Shown: in pieces, positions 23,897 to 32,150 of the stretch
Layout: every line of letters starts with the position of its first letter
Position numbering within the stretch: the stretch's first letter is position 1
From: an uncultured Acidimicrobiales bacterium
GTDB lineage: Bacteria > Actinomycetota > Acidimicrobiia > Acidimicrobiales > SZUA-35
Length of the DNA: 64,000 bases
Direction of reading: 5' to 3'
Assembly: GCA_937925335.1 (NCBI GenBank)
Contig: CALEWY010000009.1
Location: 1-64,000 of the forward strand
Translations under genes and position numbers: made by a program
The notes under the pieces: generated by a model
What the model was told of the DNA's origin: nothing
The model's input: only the letters and a program-made list of their open reading frames with translations
Database searches by the model: none

Positions 23897-24445
23897 GTGA
23901 TTCACGAGCTCGAACGTCTTCTCGATCCGTCGGTTTTGACCGGCCTGACCTCACGACCGATCGACCAGTTGCGTCGCGTTCGGGTCGACTGCACGCAGGT
24001 TGAGGGCGACATCTCCCTCGTCCGTCGGGTGGCCCAAGGTCGTCTCGACATCGTGGGCCATGAGACTCGCCGTCGTGCTGGTGATGAAACCGCCGAGGCC
24101 GACGTGCCCGGCCTGTTGTTCGATCTTCCCGGCCTGATGACCGATGCCCCGGCTGCCAGCGGTGGAAGTGTGCCGGGTGCTCGTGCGGTGCAGATCGGCG
24201 AGCCCGGCCCCGTCGCCGCAGCGCTGGTGGAGCAACTCGACGCGATGGCTTCGCCGAGCGACCTCGGTGGCGTCGATCAGATGACCGATGAGCAGCTCCG
24301 CGAGCTGTTCGAACGCATTCGCGCGTTCGAGGTCGAGCTGTCATCGATTCGGCGACAACTGCACGAACGAATCGATGCCATCCAAGGCGAGATTGGGCGT
24401 CGCTACCGCGACGGCGAAGCATCGGTCGATTCGATTCTGGGCTGA
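23897..24445 (+). CDS. rsiG: RsiG-like c-di-GMP-responsive anti-sigma protein
   Basis: A 182-residue protein carrying the RsiG signature E-x3-S-x2-R-x3-Q-x3-D exactly once, at E36-S40-R43-Q47-D51, and a second copy at E145-S149-R152-H156-D160 in which His replaces Gln. In Streptomyces, RsiG uses two copies of this motif on antiparallel helices to bind a c-di-GMP dimer and then holds the sigma factor WhiG inactive. The helical ends (residues 1-55 and 130-175) and a flexible Gly/Pro-rich middle fit that fold. GTG 23897 is supported by the TACCCT box. The partner sigma gene is not in the window. Function here is inferred from the motif. Confidence 0.75.
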   Translation: MIHELERLLDPSVLTGLTSRPIDQLRRVRVDCTQVEGDISLVRRVAQGRLDIVGHETRRRAGDETAEADVPGLLFDLPGLMTDAPAASGGSVPGARAVQIGEPGPVAAALVEQLDAMASPSDLGGVDQMTDEQLRELFERIRAFEVELSSIRRQLHERIDAIQGEIGRRYRDGEASVDSILG

Positions 24446-24467
24446 TTGCCAGCCACGATCTTCTCCT

Positions 24468-24944
24468 ATGGCCTCACGTTCCTCCCAAGCTCGCGGTTCG
24501 GGCTCAGATGCGTCCGACTCTGACGCGGGTGCAAATGCGGGTCCCAGTGATGGCGCAAAGCTCGGCGAGTTCATCAAAGAGCAGCGTCGCCTTGCCGAGC
24601 TTTCTGTTCGCCGGCTCGCCGAACTCGCTGGGGTGTCCAATCCGTACCTGAGCCAGATCGAACGCGGGTTGCGCCGGCCGTCGGCCGAGATTCTTCAGCA
24701 GATCGCCAAAGCGCTCGAGATCAGCGCGGAGACCCTGTACGTTCAGGCGGGCATCCTCGATGCCGAGCGCTCACCGGCTCCGTCCGATCTCGAAACGGCC
24801 ATCCGTCGAGCGACGGAGCTGACCGAGGAGCAACGCGCAGCACTACTCGGTGTGTACCGAAGTTTCCTTCCGGCTCGGGCTGCGTCAGCTGCCGCTGACT
24901 CAGCCGATGTCGAAGGTGAGTTGGAAGATCCCGGCGACGCGTGA
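24468..24944 (+). CDS. XRE-family helix-turn-helix regulator
   Basis: A 158-residue protein. After a Ser/Gly/Asp-rich leader, residues about 30-90 form a Cro/C1-type HTH: LGEFIKEQRRLAELSVRRLAEL, AGVSNPYLSQIERGLRRPSAE, ILQQIAKALEISAETLYVQAG. A helical C-terminal extension with LTEEQRAALLGVYRSFL follows. It resembles small actinobacterial regulators of the ClgR/XRE type, but the target is unknown. It starts 23 bases after the rsiG-like stop and overlaps mshA by four bases, so the three may form one operon. Confidence 0.85.
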   Translation: MASRSSQARGSGSDASDSDAGANAGPSDGAKLGEFIKEQRRLAELSVRRLAELAGVSNPYLSQIERGLRRPSAEILQQIAKALEISAETLYVQAGILDAERSPAPSDLETAIRRATELTEEQRAALLGVYRSFLPARAASAAADSADVEGELEDPGDA

Positions 24945-26221
24945 TGTTGAAGACTCACGTGAGCGGATCAAGCACCAAAGAGCTGCAGCGAGTTGCTGTG
25001 TTGTCGCTCCATACCTCACCGTTGGCCCAGCCGGGGACCGGCGATGGCGGCGGCATGAACGTGTATGTGCGCGAGCTCGTGTCGGCGCTCGCGCAAACCG
25101 GAGTGCAGTGCCGGGTCTACGTCCGGCGATGGCGCGCTGATCTTCCGGATCTCGTCGAGGTCGAGCCAGGTTTCGAAGTTGCGCACGTCACGGCCGGGGC
25201 ATTCGACGCATCCAAAGAGGAGCTCGAACCCCTCGTCTCAGACTTCGCCGACGCCGTTGCGGCCGACCTTGAGACGTTCAACGCCGACGTCATCCACGCC
25301 AACTACTGGCTGTCCGGTGTTGCCGGGCAGATCCTGAAGCGCCGGCTCGGTCTGCCGCTCGTCACCACCTTCCATACGCTCGCTCGGGTGAAAGCGATCA
25401 GTGGCGACCCCGAACCCGAGCGTCGTGCTCGGGCCGAAGCTGAAGTGATGGCGTGCGCCGATGCGGTGCTCGCCAACTGCACCCCCGAAGCAGAACAGCT
25501 CGACCAGTTCTACGACGCCGACCCAGAACGCATCGAGATCGTTCCGCCCGGTGTTGATCACGCCTTCTTCTCACCGGGCAACCAGGCCGGGGCTCGTTGG
25601 GCGCTCGATACTGACGATCGGCCGCTGTTGTTGTTCGTCGGTCGGATCCAACCCCTGAAGGGTGTGGATGTTGCCGTCGAGGCACTCGCCAAACTCGAAC
25701 GAACCGATGCCCGCCTCTGGATCGTCGGTGGTGCGAGTGGCGCAGGCGGTTCGACCGAGGTCGACCGGGTCCGGTCGCTGATCAGCGACAACGGTCTCAA
25801 CGATCGAGTTCGCTTCATCCCTCCACAACCACATCATCTGCTGTCGACCTTCTATCGAGCGGCCGATGTCTGCTTGGTCCCCAGCCGTTCAGAGTCCTTC
25901 GGCCTGGTCGCACTCGAAGCAGCGGCATGTGGCGTGCCAGTGGTGGCATCCGCAGTTGGTGGGTTACTCACCCTGGTCGAGCACGGCCATACTGGCTACC
26001 TCGTGGAGAGTCGCGACCCCGATGAGTACGCGGCATGGGTCGACACGATCCTGGCCGACCCGGTGTTGGCCCGGCGCCTCTCGGTGTCGAGTGCCGCTCG
26101 CGCTCGCACCTATACCTGGAGCACCTCGGCACACCGGCTTCGCCATCTCTACTCCGACCTGTCAACCCAAGCTCCGGTGCCATGTGAGGCGCCGCGAGCT
26201 CGTGTTGCGTCAGAGTTCTAA
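24941..26221 (+). CDS. mshA: D-inositol-3-phosphate glycosyltransferase (mycothiol)
   Basis: A 426-residue GT4 glycosyltransferase. RVAVLSLHTSPLAQPG and GDGGGMNVYVREL are the hallmark N-terminus of MshA, which joins N-acetylglucosamine to inositol-3-phosphate in the first committed step of mycothiol synthesis. The UDP-sugar site is seen in LLFVGRIQPLKGVDV and the ESFGLVALEAAACGVPVVAS (E-x7-E) motif. The following YbjN-domain gene repeats the mycobacterial mshA neighbourhood. The GTG start overlaps the XRE stop (GTGA); ATG 24944 is the alternative. Confidence 0.94.
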   Translation: MMLKTHVSGSSTKELQRVAVLSLHTSPLAQPGTGDGGGMNVYVRELVSALAQTGVQCRVYVRRWRADLPDLVEVEPGFEVAHVTAGAFDASKEELEPLVSDFADAVAADLETFNADVIHANYWLSGVAGQILKRRLGLPLVTTFHTLARVKAISGDPEPERRARAEAEVMACADAVLANCTPEAEQLDQFYDADPERIEIVPPGVDHAFFSPGNQAGARWALDTDDRPLLLFVGRIQPLKGVDVAVEALAKLERTDARLWIVGGASGAGGSTEVDRVRSLISDNGLNDRVRFIPPQPHHLLSTFYRAADVCLVPSRSESFGLVALEAAACGVPVVASAVGGLLTLVEHGHTGYLVESRDPDEYAAWVDTILADPVLARRLSVSSAARARTYTWSTSAHRLRHLYSDLSTQAPVPCEAPRARVASEF

Positions 26222-26295
26222 CCGTGCGGCTTCATGGAGCGTTTCGAGCGTTGCAGTTCTCGGGGATGACGATCGAACGGATGGGGTTCTAACCA

Positions 26296-26772
26296 ATGGG
26301 CGCCCGCCTACCTGTCGAGCTCGACGAGCTCGACGCAGCGTTGACCCGCTGGTTCTCATCGCAGCTCGAAACGAATCCGATCGTGGCCGCCGTCGATCGC
26401 GACCCGACGGCTCCCCGGCAGTGGTTCGTCCGCGTGACCGGCGAGGCGAAGGATGTTTTCAGCATTCGATTCCATCTCCGGCAACGAACGCTCGCGTACG
26501 AGACCTACGTGATGCCGGCACCAGAGGAAAACCACGAGCAGTTCTACGCGCATCTTCTTGGTCGGAACCTCGGTTTGTACGGCGCAAGTTTTGCGATCGG
26601 TGAAGAGAACGCGATCTTTCTGCAGGGGCAAATCGACAATCGGGTGATCGACGATTGGGTCGAGCACGGCGATGAGGAAGAACTCGATCGTGTACTTGGG
26701 TCGATGTACATCTGGGTCGAGCAGTTCTTCCAGCCAGCAATTCGTATCGGCTTCGCCTCCAAATTCGCATAA
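26296..26772 (+). CDS. YbjN-domain protein (mshA neighbour)
   Basis: A 158-residue protein with the YbjN/type III secretion chaperone-like fold: QWFVRVTGEAKDVFSIRFHLRQRTLAYETYVMP and ENHEQFYAHLLGRNLGLYGASFAIGEENAIFL are typical of the actinobacterial homologue encoded next to mshA. No catalytic residues; its role is unknown and a link to mycothiol is only by synteny. Followed by a 160-base, comparatively AT-rich gap before proC. Confidence 0.82.
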   Translation: MGARLPVELDELDAALTRWFSSQLETNPIVAAVDRDPTAPRQWFVRVTGEAKDVFSIRFHLRQRTLAYETYVMPAPEENHEQFYAHLLGRNLGLYGASFAIGEENAIFLQGQIDNRVIDDWVEHGDEEELDRVLGSMYIWVEQFFQPAIRIGFASKFA

Positions 26773-26920
26773 CTACGTTTAATTACGTTGAAATACTTGC
26801 AAATCAGTTCGCTGTTGTCTACATTCATGGATACGGCGGGTTGGTCGGCGCCGTCGTGTAGAGGTTGGGGAAGCTCTACATGGCTGCCGGCCAACCCTCC
26901 CTCCTCTCAGCTCTCGCTGT

Positions 26921-26926
26921 TAGGTT
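26921..26926 (+). promoter_or_regulatory. Leaderless-type -10 box (TAGGTT) before proC
   Basis: TAGGTT, six bases (GACGCC), then GTG 26933. Upstream, TGTAGAG (26857) and CTCTACA (26874) form a 7-bp inverted repeat of unknown role. Confidence 0.45.
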
Positions 26927-26932
26927 GACGCC

Positions 26933-27718
26933 GTGAATCCACTGCAGATCATCGGCGGCGGGAAGATGGGCGAGGCGCTCGGAGCCGGGATGGTTGATTC
27001 GGGCTGGATCAACGCTGGTGATCTGACGATCGTCGAGATCGGTGAGGACCGCCGTACTCAACTCCAGCAACGATTCCCGGACTCAGCGATCGTCGATCGT
27101 GCTCGCGCCAACGTCGACACGATGTTGGCGGTCAAGCCGCATTTCGTCGTCGACGTCGCGGCCGCTCTCGAGGTGCCGACTCGGATCGTGTCGATTGCGG
27201 CTGGCATCACCACCGCCGCGATCGAAGAGGTCGTCCCCGACCGCACTCCGGTTCTTCGAGTGATGCCAAACACGCCAGCTCTCGTCGGACTTGGGGCATC
27301 CGGAATCGCCCCTGGTTCGGCTGCCACCGACGATGATGTTCGGTGGGCGTCAGACATGTTGCGTGCGGTTGGAACGGTCGTCACCGTGACCGAGTCCCAA
27401 CTCGACGCCGTCACCGGCCTTTCGGGCTCAGGCCCTGCGTATTACTTCATGATTGCCGAAGCGATGGTCGACGGCGCCGTCGCGGCAGGCCTGTCTCGTG
27501 ACGATGCGACCGAGTTGGCGTTCGCCACGATGGCCGGTGCGGCGGCCATGTTGGCAAAGGGCGACCGCTCACCGAGCGAGCTACGCGATGACGTCACGAC
27601 ACCAAACGGCACGACGGCGGCAGGTCTCGCCGTGCTCGAACGCAACGGCGTCGGGCAAGCCGTCATCGACGCCATCGCGGCGGCGACCGCTCGAAGTAAG
27701 GAGCTCGGCGCATCATGA
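26933..27718 (+). CDS. proC: Pyrroline-5-carboxylate reductase
   Basis: A 261-residue NAD(P)H-dependent enzyme for the last step of proline synthesis. The Rossmann start LQIIGGGKMGEALGAGM, the VKPHFV turn, VLRVMPNTPALVGLGASG, and the C-terminal LDAVTGLSGSGPAYYFMIAEAMVDGAVAAGL and TPNGTTAAGL signatures are all present. Its stop overlaps the SAM hydrolase start (ATGA). Confidence 0.96.
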   Translation: MNPLQIIGGGKMGEALGAGMVDSGWINAGDLTIVEIGEDRRTQLQQRFPDSAIVDRARANVDTMLAVKPHFVVDVAAALEVPTRIVSIAAGITTAAIEEVVPDRTPVLRVMPNTPALVGLGASGIAPGSAATDDDVRWASDMLRAVGTVVTVTESQLDAVTGLSGSGPAYYFMIAEAMVDGAVAAGLSRDDATELAFATMAGAAAMLAKGDRSPSELRDDVTTPNGTTAAGLAVLERNGVGQAVIDAIAAATARSKELGAS

Positions 27719-28611
27719 CCCGGTTCAACACGATCTCGTTTCTGAGCGATCTCGGTCGGGTCGATGAGTCGGTCGGTGTGCTCCGATCGGTGATCCGATC
27801 GCTCGCCCCCGATGTTGCCGTGATCGACATCACGCACGACATCGAACCCCACGACGTCCGCGCCGCTGGTCTCACGCTGGCTCGTTCGGTGCAGTACCTC
27901 GCCCCTGGTGTCGTGCTTGGTGTGGTCGACCCGAGCCCCGGCCCAAATCGCAAGCCTGTTGCGATCGAAGTTGGCGACGGAGCGGCGTACTTGGTTGGCC
28001 CTGACAACGGGTTGTTCGCACCGGCGGTATCGCTTGTCGGAGGAGCGACGGCTGCGGTCGTGCTCGACGTTGCCGAGTATCAACTCGAGTCACCGTCGGC
28101 AAGCTTCGCCGGACGTGATGTGTTCGCGCCGGTCGCCGCCCACCTCTGCAATGGCGTCGAGTTGAACGAGCTCGGCTCGCCGATCGACCCGGCTCTCTTG
28201 ATGCCCGGGATGATGGCGGTAAGCCAGGCAAACGATGATGGGTCGATCGCCGCTGAAGTGCTGTGGATCGACCGATTTGGCCAGGCCCAGCTCAACGTCG
28301 ACCCGTCCGAGCTTGCCTCCTGGCCGGAATTCATCGAGATCGAAGGCGGCCGAGTTGGCCGCACCGCTGAGCGAGTCGACCGGCCGAGTGATCTCGGCAC
28401 CGGCAGTGTCGGCCTTGTTGTCGACGCCTACGGCCTTCTGGCCCTCACGGCCGATCGTGCCTCGGCCGCGTTCGACCTTTCACTCTCGGAGGGAGACGCC
28501 GTGACACTTCGACCAGCCGAAGGACCCGGACGCGTCGCGTCACCCGTTGTCCTGCAAGCCAAACCATCGCGTCAGAACCCTGGCCTCGAGACGGAGAACC
28601 GCGACGTATGA
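27715..28611 (+). CDS. SAM hydrolase / SAM hydroxide adenosyltransferase (DUF62)
   Basis: A 298-residue protein of the chlorinase/fluorinase/DUF62 family. Motifs are ISFLSDLGRVDESVGVLRSVI, IDITHDIEPHDVRAAGLTLARSV, the VVDPSPGP turn, LVGPDNGLFAPA and SFAGRDVFAPVAAHL. Members with the conserved Asp-Arg-His set hydrolyse S-adenosylmethionine to adenosine and methionine rather than halogenating it. The biological purpose is unclear. It lies in a coupled chain proC - SAM hydrolase - 29-residue protein. Confidence 0.9.
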   Translation: MTRFNTISFLSDLGRVDESVGVLRSVIRSLAPDVAVIDITHDIEPHDVRAAGLTLARSVQYLAPGVVLGVVDPSPGPNRKPVAIEVGDGAAYLVGPDNGLFAPAVSLVGGATAAVVLDVAEYQLESPSASFAGRDVFAPVAAHLCNGVELNELGSPIDPALLMPGMMAVSQANDDGSIAAEVLWIDRFGQAQLNVDPSELASWPEFIEIEGGRVGRTAERVDRPSDLGTGSVGLVVDAYGLLALTADRASAAFDLSLSEGDAVTLRPAEGPGRVASPVVLQAKPSRQNPGLETENRDV

Positions 28612-28697
28612 GACCCGCCACCGTGATCACGATGTCCGTGTTGCTCTTGTTGATTCTGGGCGCAGCCGTTCTGCAGCTGTTTGTACTCGCTCGCTGA
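28608..28697 (+). CDS. 29-residue single-helix membrane protein
   Basis: ATG at 28608 overlaps the SAM hydrolase stop (ATGA). The 29 codons encode a short basic start (MRPATVITM) and a continuous hydrophobic helix (SVLLLLILGAAVLQLFVLA) ending in Arg, a textbook single transmembrane segment. No function is known; coupling and composition support translation. It converges on the CAP gene 15 bases away. Confidence 0.55.
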   Translation: MRPATVITMSVLLLLILGAAVLQLFVLAR

Positions 28698-28712
28698 GGA
28701 GCAAGCTGGGCG

Positions 28713-29609
28713 CTAGGAATCGGCCAGGAGCTCGAAGAGTTGGGCCGCGCTCGCCTCGTTGAGGTCGACGCTCGTTCCTGCCACGGCAAGCGCTGGCGGG
28801 GCTGATCGAGGGATCTCTTTGGACTCCGTCGTTGGTTCCCCAGCAGCGGCCGTCTCGTCAGAATCGGTGGTTGTCGCCGTTGAGTCACCGGTTGCTGAGT
28901 CACCGCTTGCGCTTGAATCAGTGGAGGCCAACTCGGCGGGTGCATCGTCAGAGCTCGCCGCCACGTCCGGATTTTCTCCCGAGCCGGAATCACCTTCGGC
29001 GGCGTTGTCGATGTCCATGAAGCGGTGGGTCGTCCACATCCGGCCTTCGTCGTCGTACACGACGCCAACGCCAACGACTTCGAATGTCGGGTCGATCAGG
29101 TTGGCGTAGTGGTCCGGGCTTGCGACGAACGCATCGAAGAGGTCTTCGATCCTGTCGATCGGCCCAACGCCGACGTTCTCGCCGAGCTTGAGCCAGGTGG
29201 TGGTGACGCCCACCGAGAGATCTCCAGCATGAGACAGCTCTCCGTTCGTTCGGAGTTGGTCGGCCCAAACGCGAGACTCTCGAGTGAGTTCGGCGTTGAT
29301 CGTGAGCGTTGGCAGCCCTTCATCGACCCGGAGTTCGTTGATGAGTGCGACGAAGAGCGCTTCGTCTGACAACTCTGCTGCCGCCGCCGGTTGTGCCGGC
29401 TCGGTCAGGTTGGTGATCGACGTGAGCGAGAGCGCCAACAAGACGGCGAGGAAGAACACCACGAATGGGCGAGATTCGCTGTCGCCGAGAAGTGGGCGGC
29501 TCACGAACCGTCCAAATCGGTGTGAGCGCGGGATCGACAGGGTGTCGACCACATTGGCCGGGAGGCCGCCTTTTGATTCGTTCCGTCCCCGGATCGTCTC
29601 TTCCTGCAC
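28713..29609 (-). CDS. CAP (SCP/PR1) domain protein
   Basis: A 298-residue protein: basic cytoplasmic leader (about 1-47), one membrane helix (FVVFFLAVLLALSLTSI), then an extracytoplasmic CAP domain (FVALINELRVDEGLPTLTINAEL, WADQLRTNGELSHAGDLS, GENVGVG, FVASPDHYANLIDPTFEVVGVGVVYDDEGRMWTTHRF) with the conserved His and Glu residues. A Ser/Thr/Ala/Asp-rich stalk and an Ala-rich helical end (EASAAQLFELLADS) follow. Bacterial CAP proteins bind ligands or act as peptidase-like secreted factors. The GTG start is uncertain. Confidence 0.82.
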   Translation of the reverse strand: MQEETIRGRNESKGGLPANVVDTLSIPRSHRFGRFVSRPLLGDSESRPFVVFFLAVLLALSLTSITNLTEPAQPAAAAELSDEALFVALINELRVDEGLPTLTINAELTRESRVWADQLRTNGELSHAGDLSVGVTTTWLKLGENVGVGPIDRIEDLFDAFVASPDHYANLIDPTFEVVGVGVVYDDEGRMWTTHRFMDIDNAAEGDSGSGENPDVAASSDDAPAELASTDSSASGDSATGDSTATTTDSDETAAAGEPTTESKEIPRSAPPALAVAGTSVDLNEASAAQLFELLADS

Positions 29610-29899
29610 GAATTGAGAGATCGTCGGGAACGGACCCCAACTTTAGGATGCAAAAACGGCCGAAATCCGGAGCTTCCACTCTGCTGGAGCGGGATCGGCC
29701 CGTGGTCAGCGGGGTATCGCCCGGCGAAGGCGGCTCGAGAAAGCGAGACAAAGGCCAAAAGGCCCATCCCGAGGCCGGGCGAGGTGACGACGCGTCATGA
29801 CGGTTGTTGCCGGTCGCTTTCGTGGTTTGCACCGAATCGACGACAGAACGATTGACCCAGCGGGGTGCGATTCGGCGACCGCTGTGGTGAACTGCGACC
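29610..29899. other. Intergenic region with a minus-strand terminator-like hairpin
   Basis: No gene supported; short ORFs here overlap one another and lack ribosome binding sites. It serves as the promoter region of the CAP gene (minus) and the acyl-CoA synthetase (plus), whose GTG is preceded by TGAACT plus six bases. A hairpin with a T-tract lies at 29652-29700. Confidence 0.5.
29652..29700 (-). terminator. Terminator-like hairpin in the CAP gene leader
   Basis: On the minus strand, arms GGCCGA...TCGGCC, extended by an inner GATCC/GGAT pairing with a small bulge, are followed by GTTTTTG. It ends 43 bases before the CAP start on the same strand, so it may act as an attenuator or end a short leader RNA. 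Confidence 0.4.
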
Positions 29900-31441
29900 G
29901 TGAACTTGGCACGCACGTTCGTCTCTCCACCTCTCGATCGCACCGCAGTGATCGCGTCCGGTCGATCGACCAGCTACGGCGAGCTCGGCGAACGCGTGGA
30001 CCGGTGGCGAACCGGTATGGCGGCTGCTGGAGTATCGGTCGGAGATCGGGTTGCCCTACTCGCGGGAAACAGCGAGATCTTCGTCATTGCGTACCTCGCA
30101 TGCCTCGCTGAGGGATTTGTTGTCGTCCCGCTCAACCCGGATTCGCCACCGGCGGAACTCATGCGCGAGATCGACGTCACGGGTCCGGTCGCCATCATCG
30201 TTGGAGAACGTGGACGTCACGCTTGGCTGAGCTGCATCGACAGTGAGTCAGCCGATGGTGCGGTCGCCCCCGATGATTCCGTGTTGGTGGCGATCAACCA
30301 TCAGTTCATCGCGTCGGGCCGCTTCATCGAAGCACTCGACTCGATCGATCTCGGTGCCGATGGTGCAGGAGCTCGACCGATCGTTGACGTCCCAGCCGAT
30401 CATCCTGCGGCCTTACTCTTTACCTCCGGCACCGCCGGTGAACCGCGAGCAGCGATCTTGACGCATGGCAACATGGCATCGAGCCTGGCGTCGATCGGGG
30501 CGGTGCAGCCGGGCCTTGCTTCTGAAGATCACGTGGCGTTGGCAATCATTCCGCTGTTCCACGTCTTTGGACTGAACGTGATCGTCAATCTCGGTTTGCG
30601 AGTCGGTTCAACCCTCGTCCTCGACGATTTCACGAATCCTGCCGCCACCGCCGAACTCGTTCGGGAACATCAGGTCACCATCATGGTCGGGCCACCGACG
30701 TTGTGGGCCCTCCTCGCCAACGACGAACGGGTCACGGCGGCCGATCTCGCATCGGTGCAGCTTGCGGTCTCTGGCGCAGCCAAGCTCGACCCAACGATCG
30801 CTGTGACCTTGGCCGATCGCCTGCAGGTCAGCGTGCGTGAGGGATACGGACTCACCGAGACCTGTGGAGTGGTGAGCACGGCCATGGGGACCGACGCACC
30901 CACGGGTTCGGTCGGCATGGTGTTTCCAGGGATCGAGGTTCGTCTGGTCGACCAAGACGGCGACGACGTGTTGATTGGAGACACGGGCGAGGTGCTCGTT
31001 CGTGGTGACGTCGTGTCACCCGGCTACTGGAACGACCCCGAAGCGACGGCCCGCACTCGAAATGCCGATGGTTGGCTGTTGACCGGAGACGCCGCACTCG
31101 TCGACGAGAACGGTTACATCGCGATCGTCGATCGGCTGAAAGACCTCATCATCGTGTCGGGGTTCAACGTGCACCCCGCCGAGGTCGAGTCGGTGCTCCG
31201 GTCCGATCCGAGCGTTGACATCGTTGGTGTGGTTGGCGAGGTCGATGCAGCCACGGGTGAACGACCGGTTGCATACGTGGTTGCTGCGGATGGGACGAAC
31301 CCTGATCCGGAGGCTCTGCGCGAGCTCTGCGCATCGCAGTTGGCTCGCTACAAGGTTCCGTCTCGGATCGAGGTGGTCGATGCGATCGAAACCACCGCCG
31401 TCGGCAAGGTTCGGCGACGAGATCTCGGCCGACCAAGCTGA
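29900..31441 (+). CDS. AMP-dependent acyl-CoA synthetase/ligase
   Basis: A 513-residue ANL-superfamily enzyme that adenylates a carboxylic acid and transfers it to CoA. Motifs: P-loop LLFTSGTAGEPRAAILTHGN, VREGYGLTETCGVVS, the LLTGDAALVDENGYIAIVDRLKD hinge with the Asp-Arg pair, and the C-terminal catalytic Lys in ETTAVGKVRRRDL. It resembles long-chain or aromatic acid CoA ligases; substrate not determined. It is 46 bases upstream of rex on the same strand, with the rex promoter in the gap. Confidence 0.9.
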   Translation: MNLARTFVSPPLDRTAVIASGRSTSYGELGERVDRWRTGMAAAGVSVGDRVALLAGNSEIFVIAYLACLAEGFVVVPLNPDSPPAELMREIDVTGPVAIIVGERGRHAWLSCIDSESADGAVAPDDSVLVAINHQFIASGRFIEALDSIDLGADGAGARPIVDVPADHPAALLFTSGTAGEPRAAILTHGNMASSLASIGAVQPGLASEDHVALAIIPLFHVFGLNVIVNLGLRVGSTLVLDDFTNPAATAELVREHQVTIMVGPPTLWALLANDERVTAADLASVQLAVSGAAKLDPTIAVTLADRLQVSVREGYGLTETCGVVSTAMGTDAPTGSVGMVFPGIEVRLVDQDGDDVLIGDTGEVLVRGDVVSPGYWNDPEATARTRNADGWLLTGDAALVDENGYIAIVDRLKDLIIVSGFNVHPAEVESVLRSDPSVDIVGVVGEVDAATGERPVAYVVAADGTNPDPEALRELCASQLARYKVPSRIEVVDAIETTAVGKVRRRDLGRPS

Positions 31442-31451
31442 GATCGTGCAT

Positions 31452-31480
31452 TTGTGAATTTGCCGTCAGGTCCGTACCCT
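31452..31480 (+). promoter_or_regulatory. rex promoter with a Rex half-site
   Basis: TTGTGA at 31452 (a plausible -35) and TACCCT at 31475 are separated by exactly 17 bases, and GTG 31488 follows after seven bases. TTGTGAA (31452-31458) is a perfect half of the Rex operator (TTGTGAA...TTCACAA); the other half is degenerate. Rex binding here would block the -35 box, fitting autoregulation. Confidence 0.5.
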
Positions 31481-31487
31481 GCCGCCG

Positions 31488-32150
31488 GTGAACGTGTCCG
31501 ACGCGACGGTGGCTCGACTGCCGGTTTTCCTCCAGTACCTGGTCGAACTGGCTGGTGATGGCGAATCGTCGGTGTCGTCTGACCGGCTGGCTGAACTCTC
31601 GGGTGTGAACCCCGCAACCGTTCGTCGAGACCTGGCGGGAATCGGAATCACCGGCACTCGCGGCGTTGGCTACGACGTGAAATATCTGGTCCATGAGATC
31701 AGCGTCATCCTTGGGCTGAATCAGGAGTGGCCGGTCGTCATCGTGGGTGTTGGCAACCTCGGCCGAGCGCTTGCGAACTACGACGGTCTGACCGAACGGG
31801 GATTCCCGGTTCACGCACTCGTCGACGTGGATCCCGATTTGATCGATTCAAAGATCGCCAACGTTGTGGTCGAGCACGTTCGCCATCTGCCCGAGATCGT
31901 CGCTCGAGAATCCATCGCCGTCGGCGTTCTTGCGACACCGTCGACCTCCGCTCAAGAGGCAGCCGACGTGTTGATCGCTAGTGGTGTGACCTCGCTGTTG
32001 AACTTCACGCCGGAGCAAATCTCGGTGCCCGACACGGTGCAGGTTCGAGGTGTCGACCTAGCGACCGAGCTGCAGATTCTCAGCTTCTACCAGCAGCGAA
32101 GCACCGCTGCTCGGGCCGGCACTGGCCTCCCGTTGGGTGACGATTCGTGA
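31488..32150 (+). CDS. rex: Redox-sensing transcriptional repressor Rex
   Basis: A 220-residue NADH-sensing repressor. The winged-helix part has LPVFLQYLVELAGDGESSVSSDRLAELSGVNPATVRRDLAGIG; then a Rossmann domain with VVIVGVGNLGRALANY (NAD-binding GxGxxG), DVDPDLID and the family block GVLATPSTSAQEAADVLIASGV and LLNFTP. Rex releases its operators when NADH/NAD+ rises, derepressing respiratory genes. It lies upstream of hemACD as in other actinobacteria. Confidence 0.95.
   Translation: MNVSDATVARLPVFLQYLVELAGDGESSVSSDRLAELSGVNPATVRRDLAGIGITGTRGVGYDVKYLVHEISVILGLNQEWPVVIVGVGNLGRALANYDGLTERGFPVHALVDVDPDLIDSKIANVVVEHVRHLPEIVARESIAVGVLATPSTSAQEAADVLIASGVTSLLNFTPEQISVPDTVQVRGVDLATELQILSFYQQRSTAARAGTGLPLGDDS

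Noticed and set aside
26857-26880. Terminator after the YbjN gene
   Set aside because: TGTAGAG/CTCTACA forms only a 7-bp stem with a 10-base loop and no T-tract; kept only as a note in the proC promoter entry.
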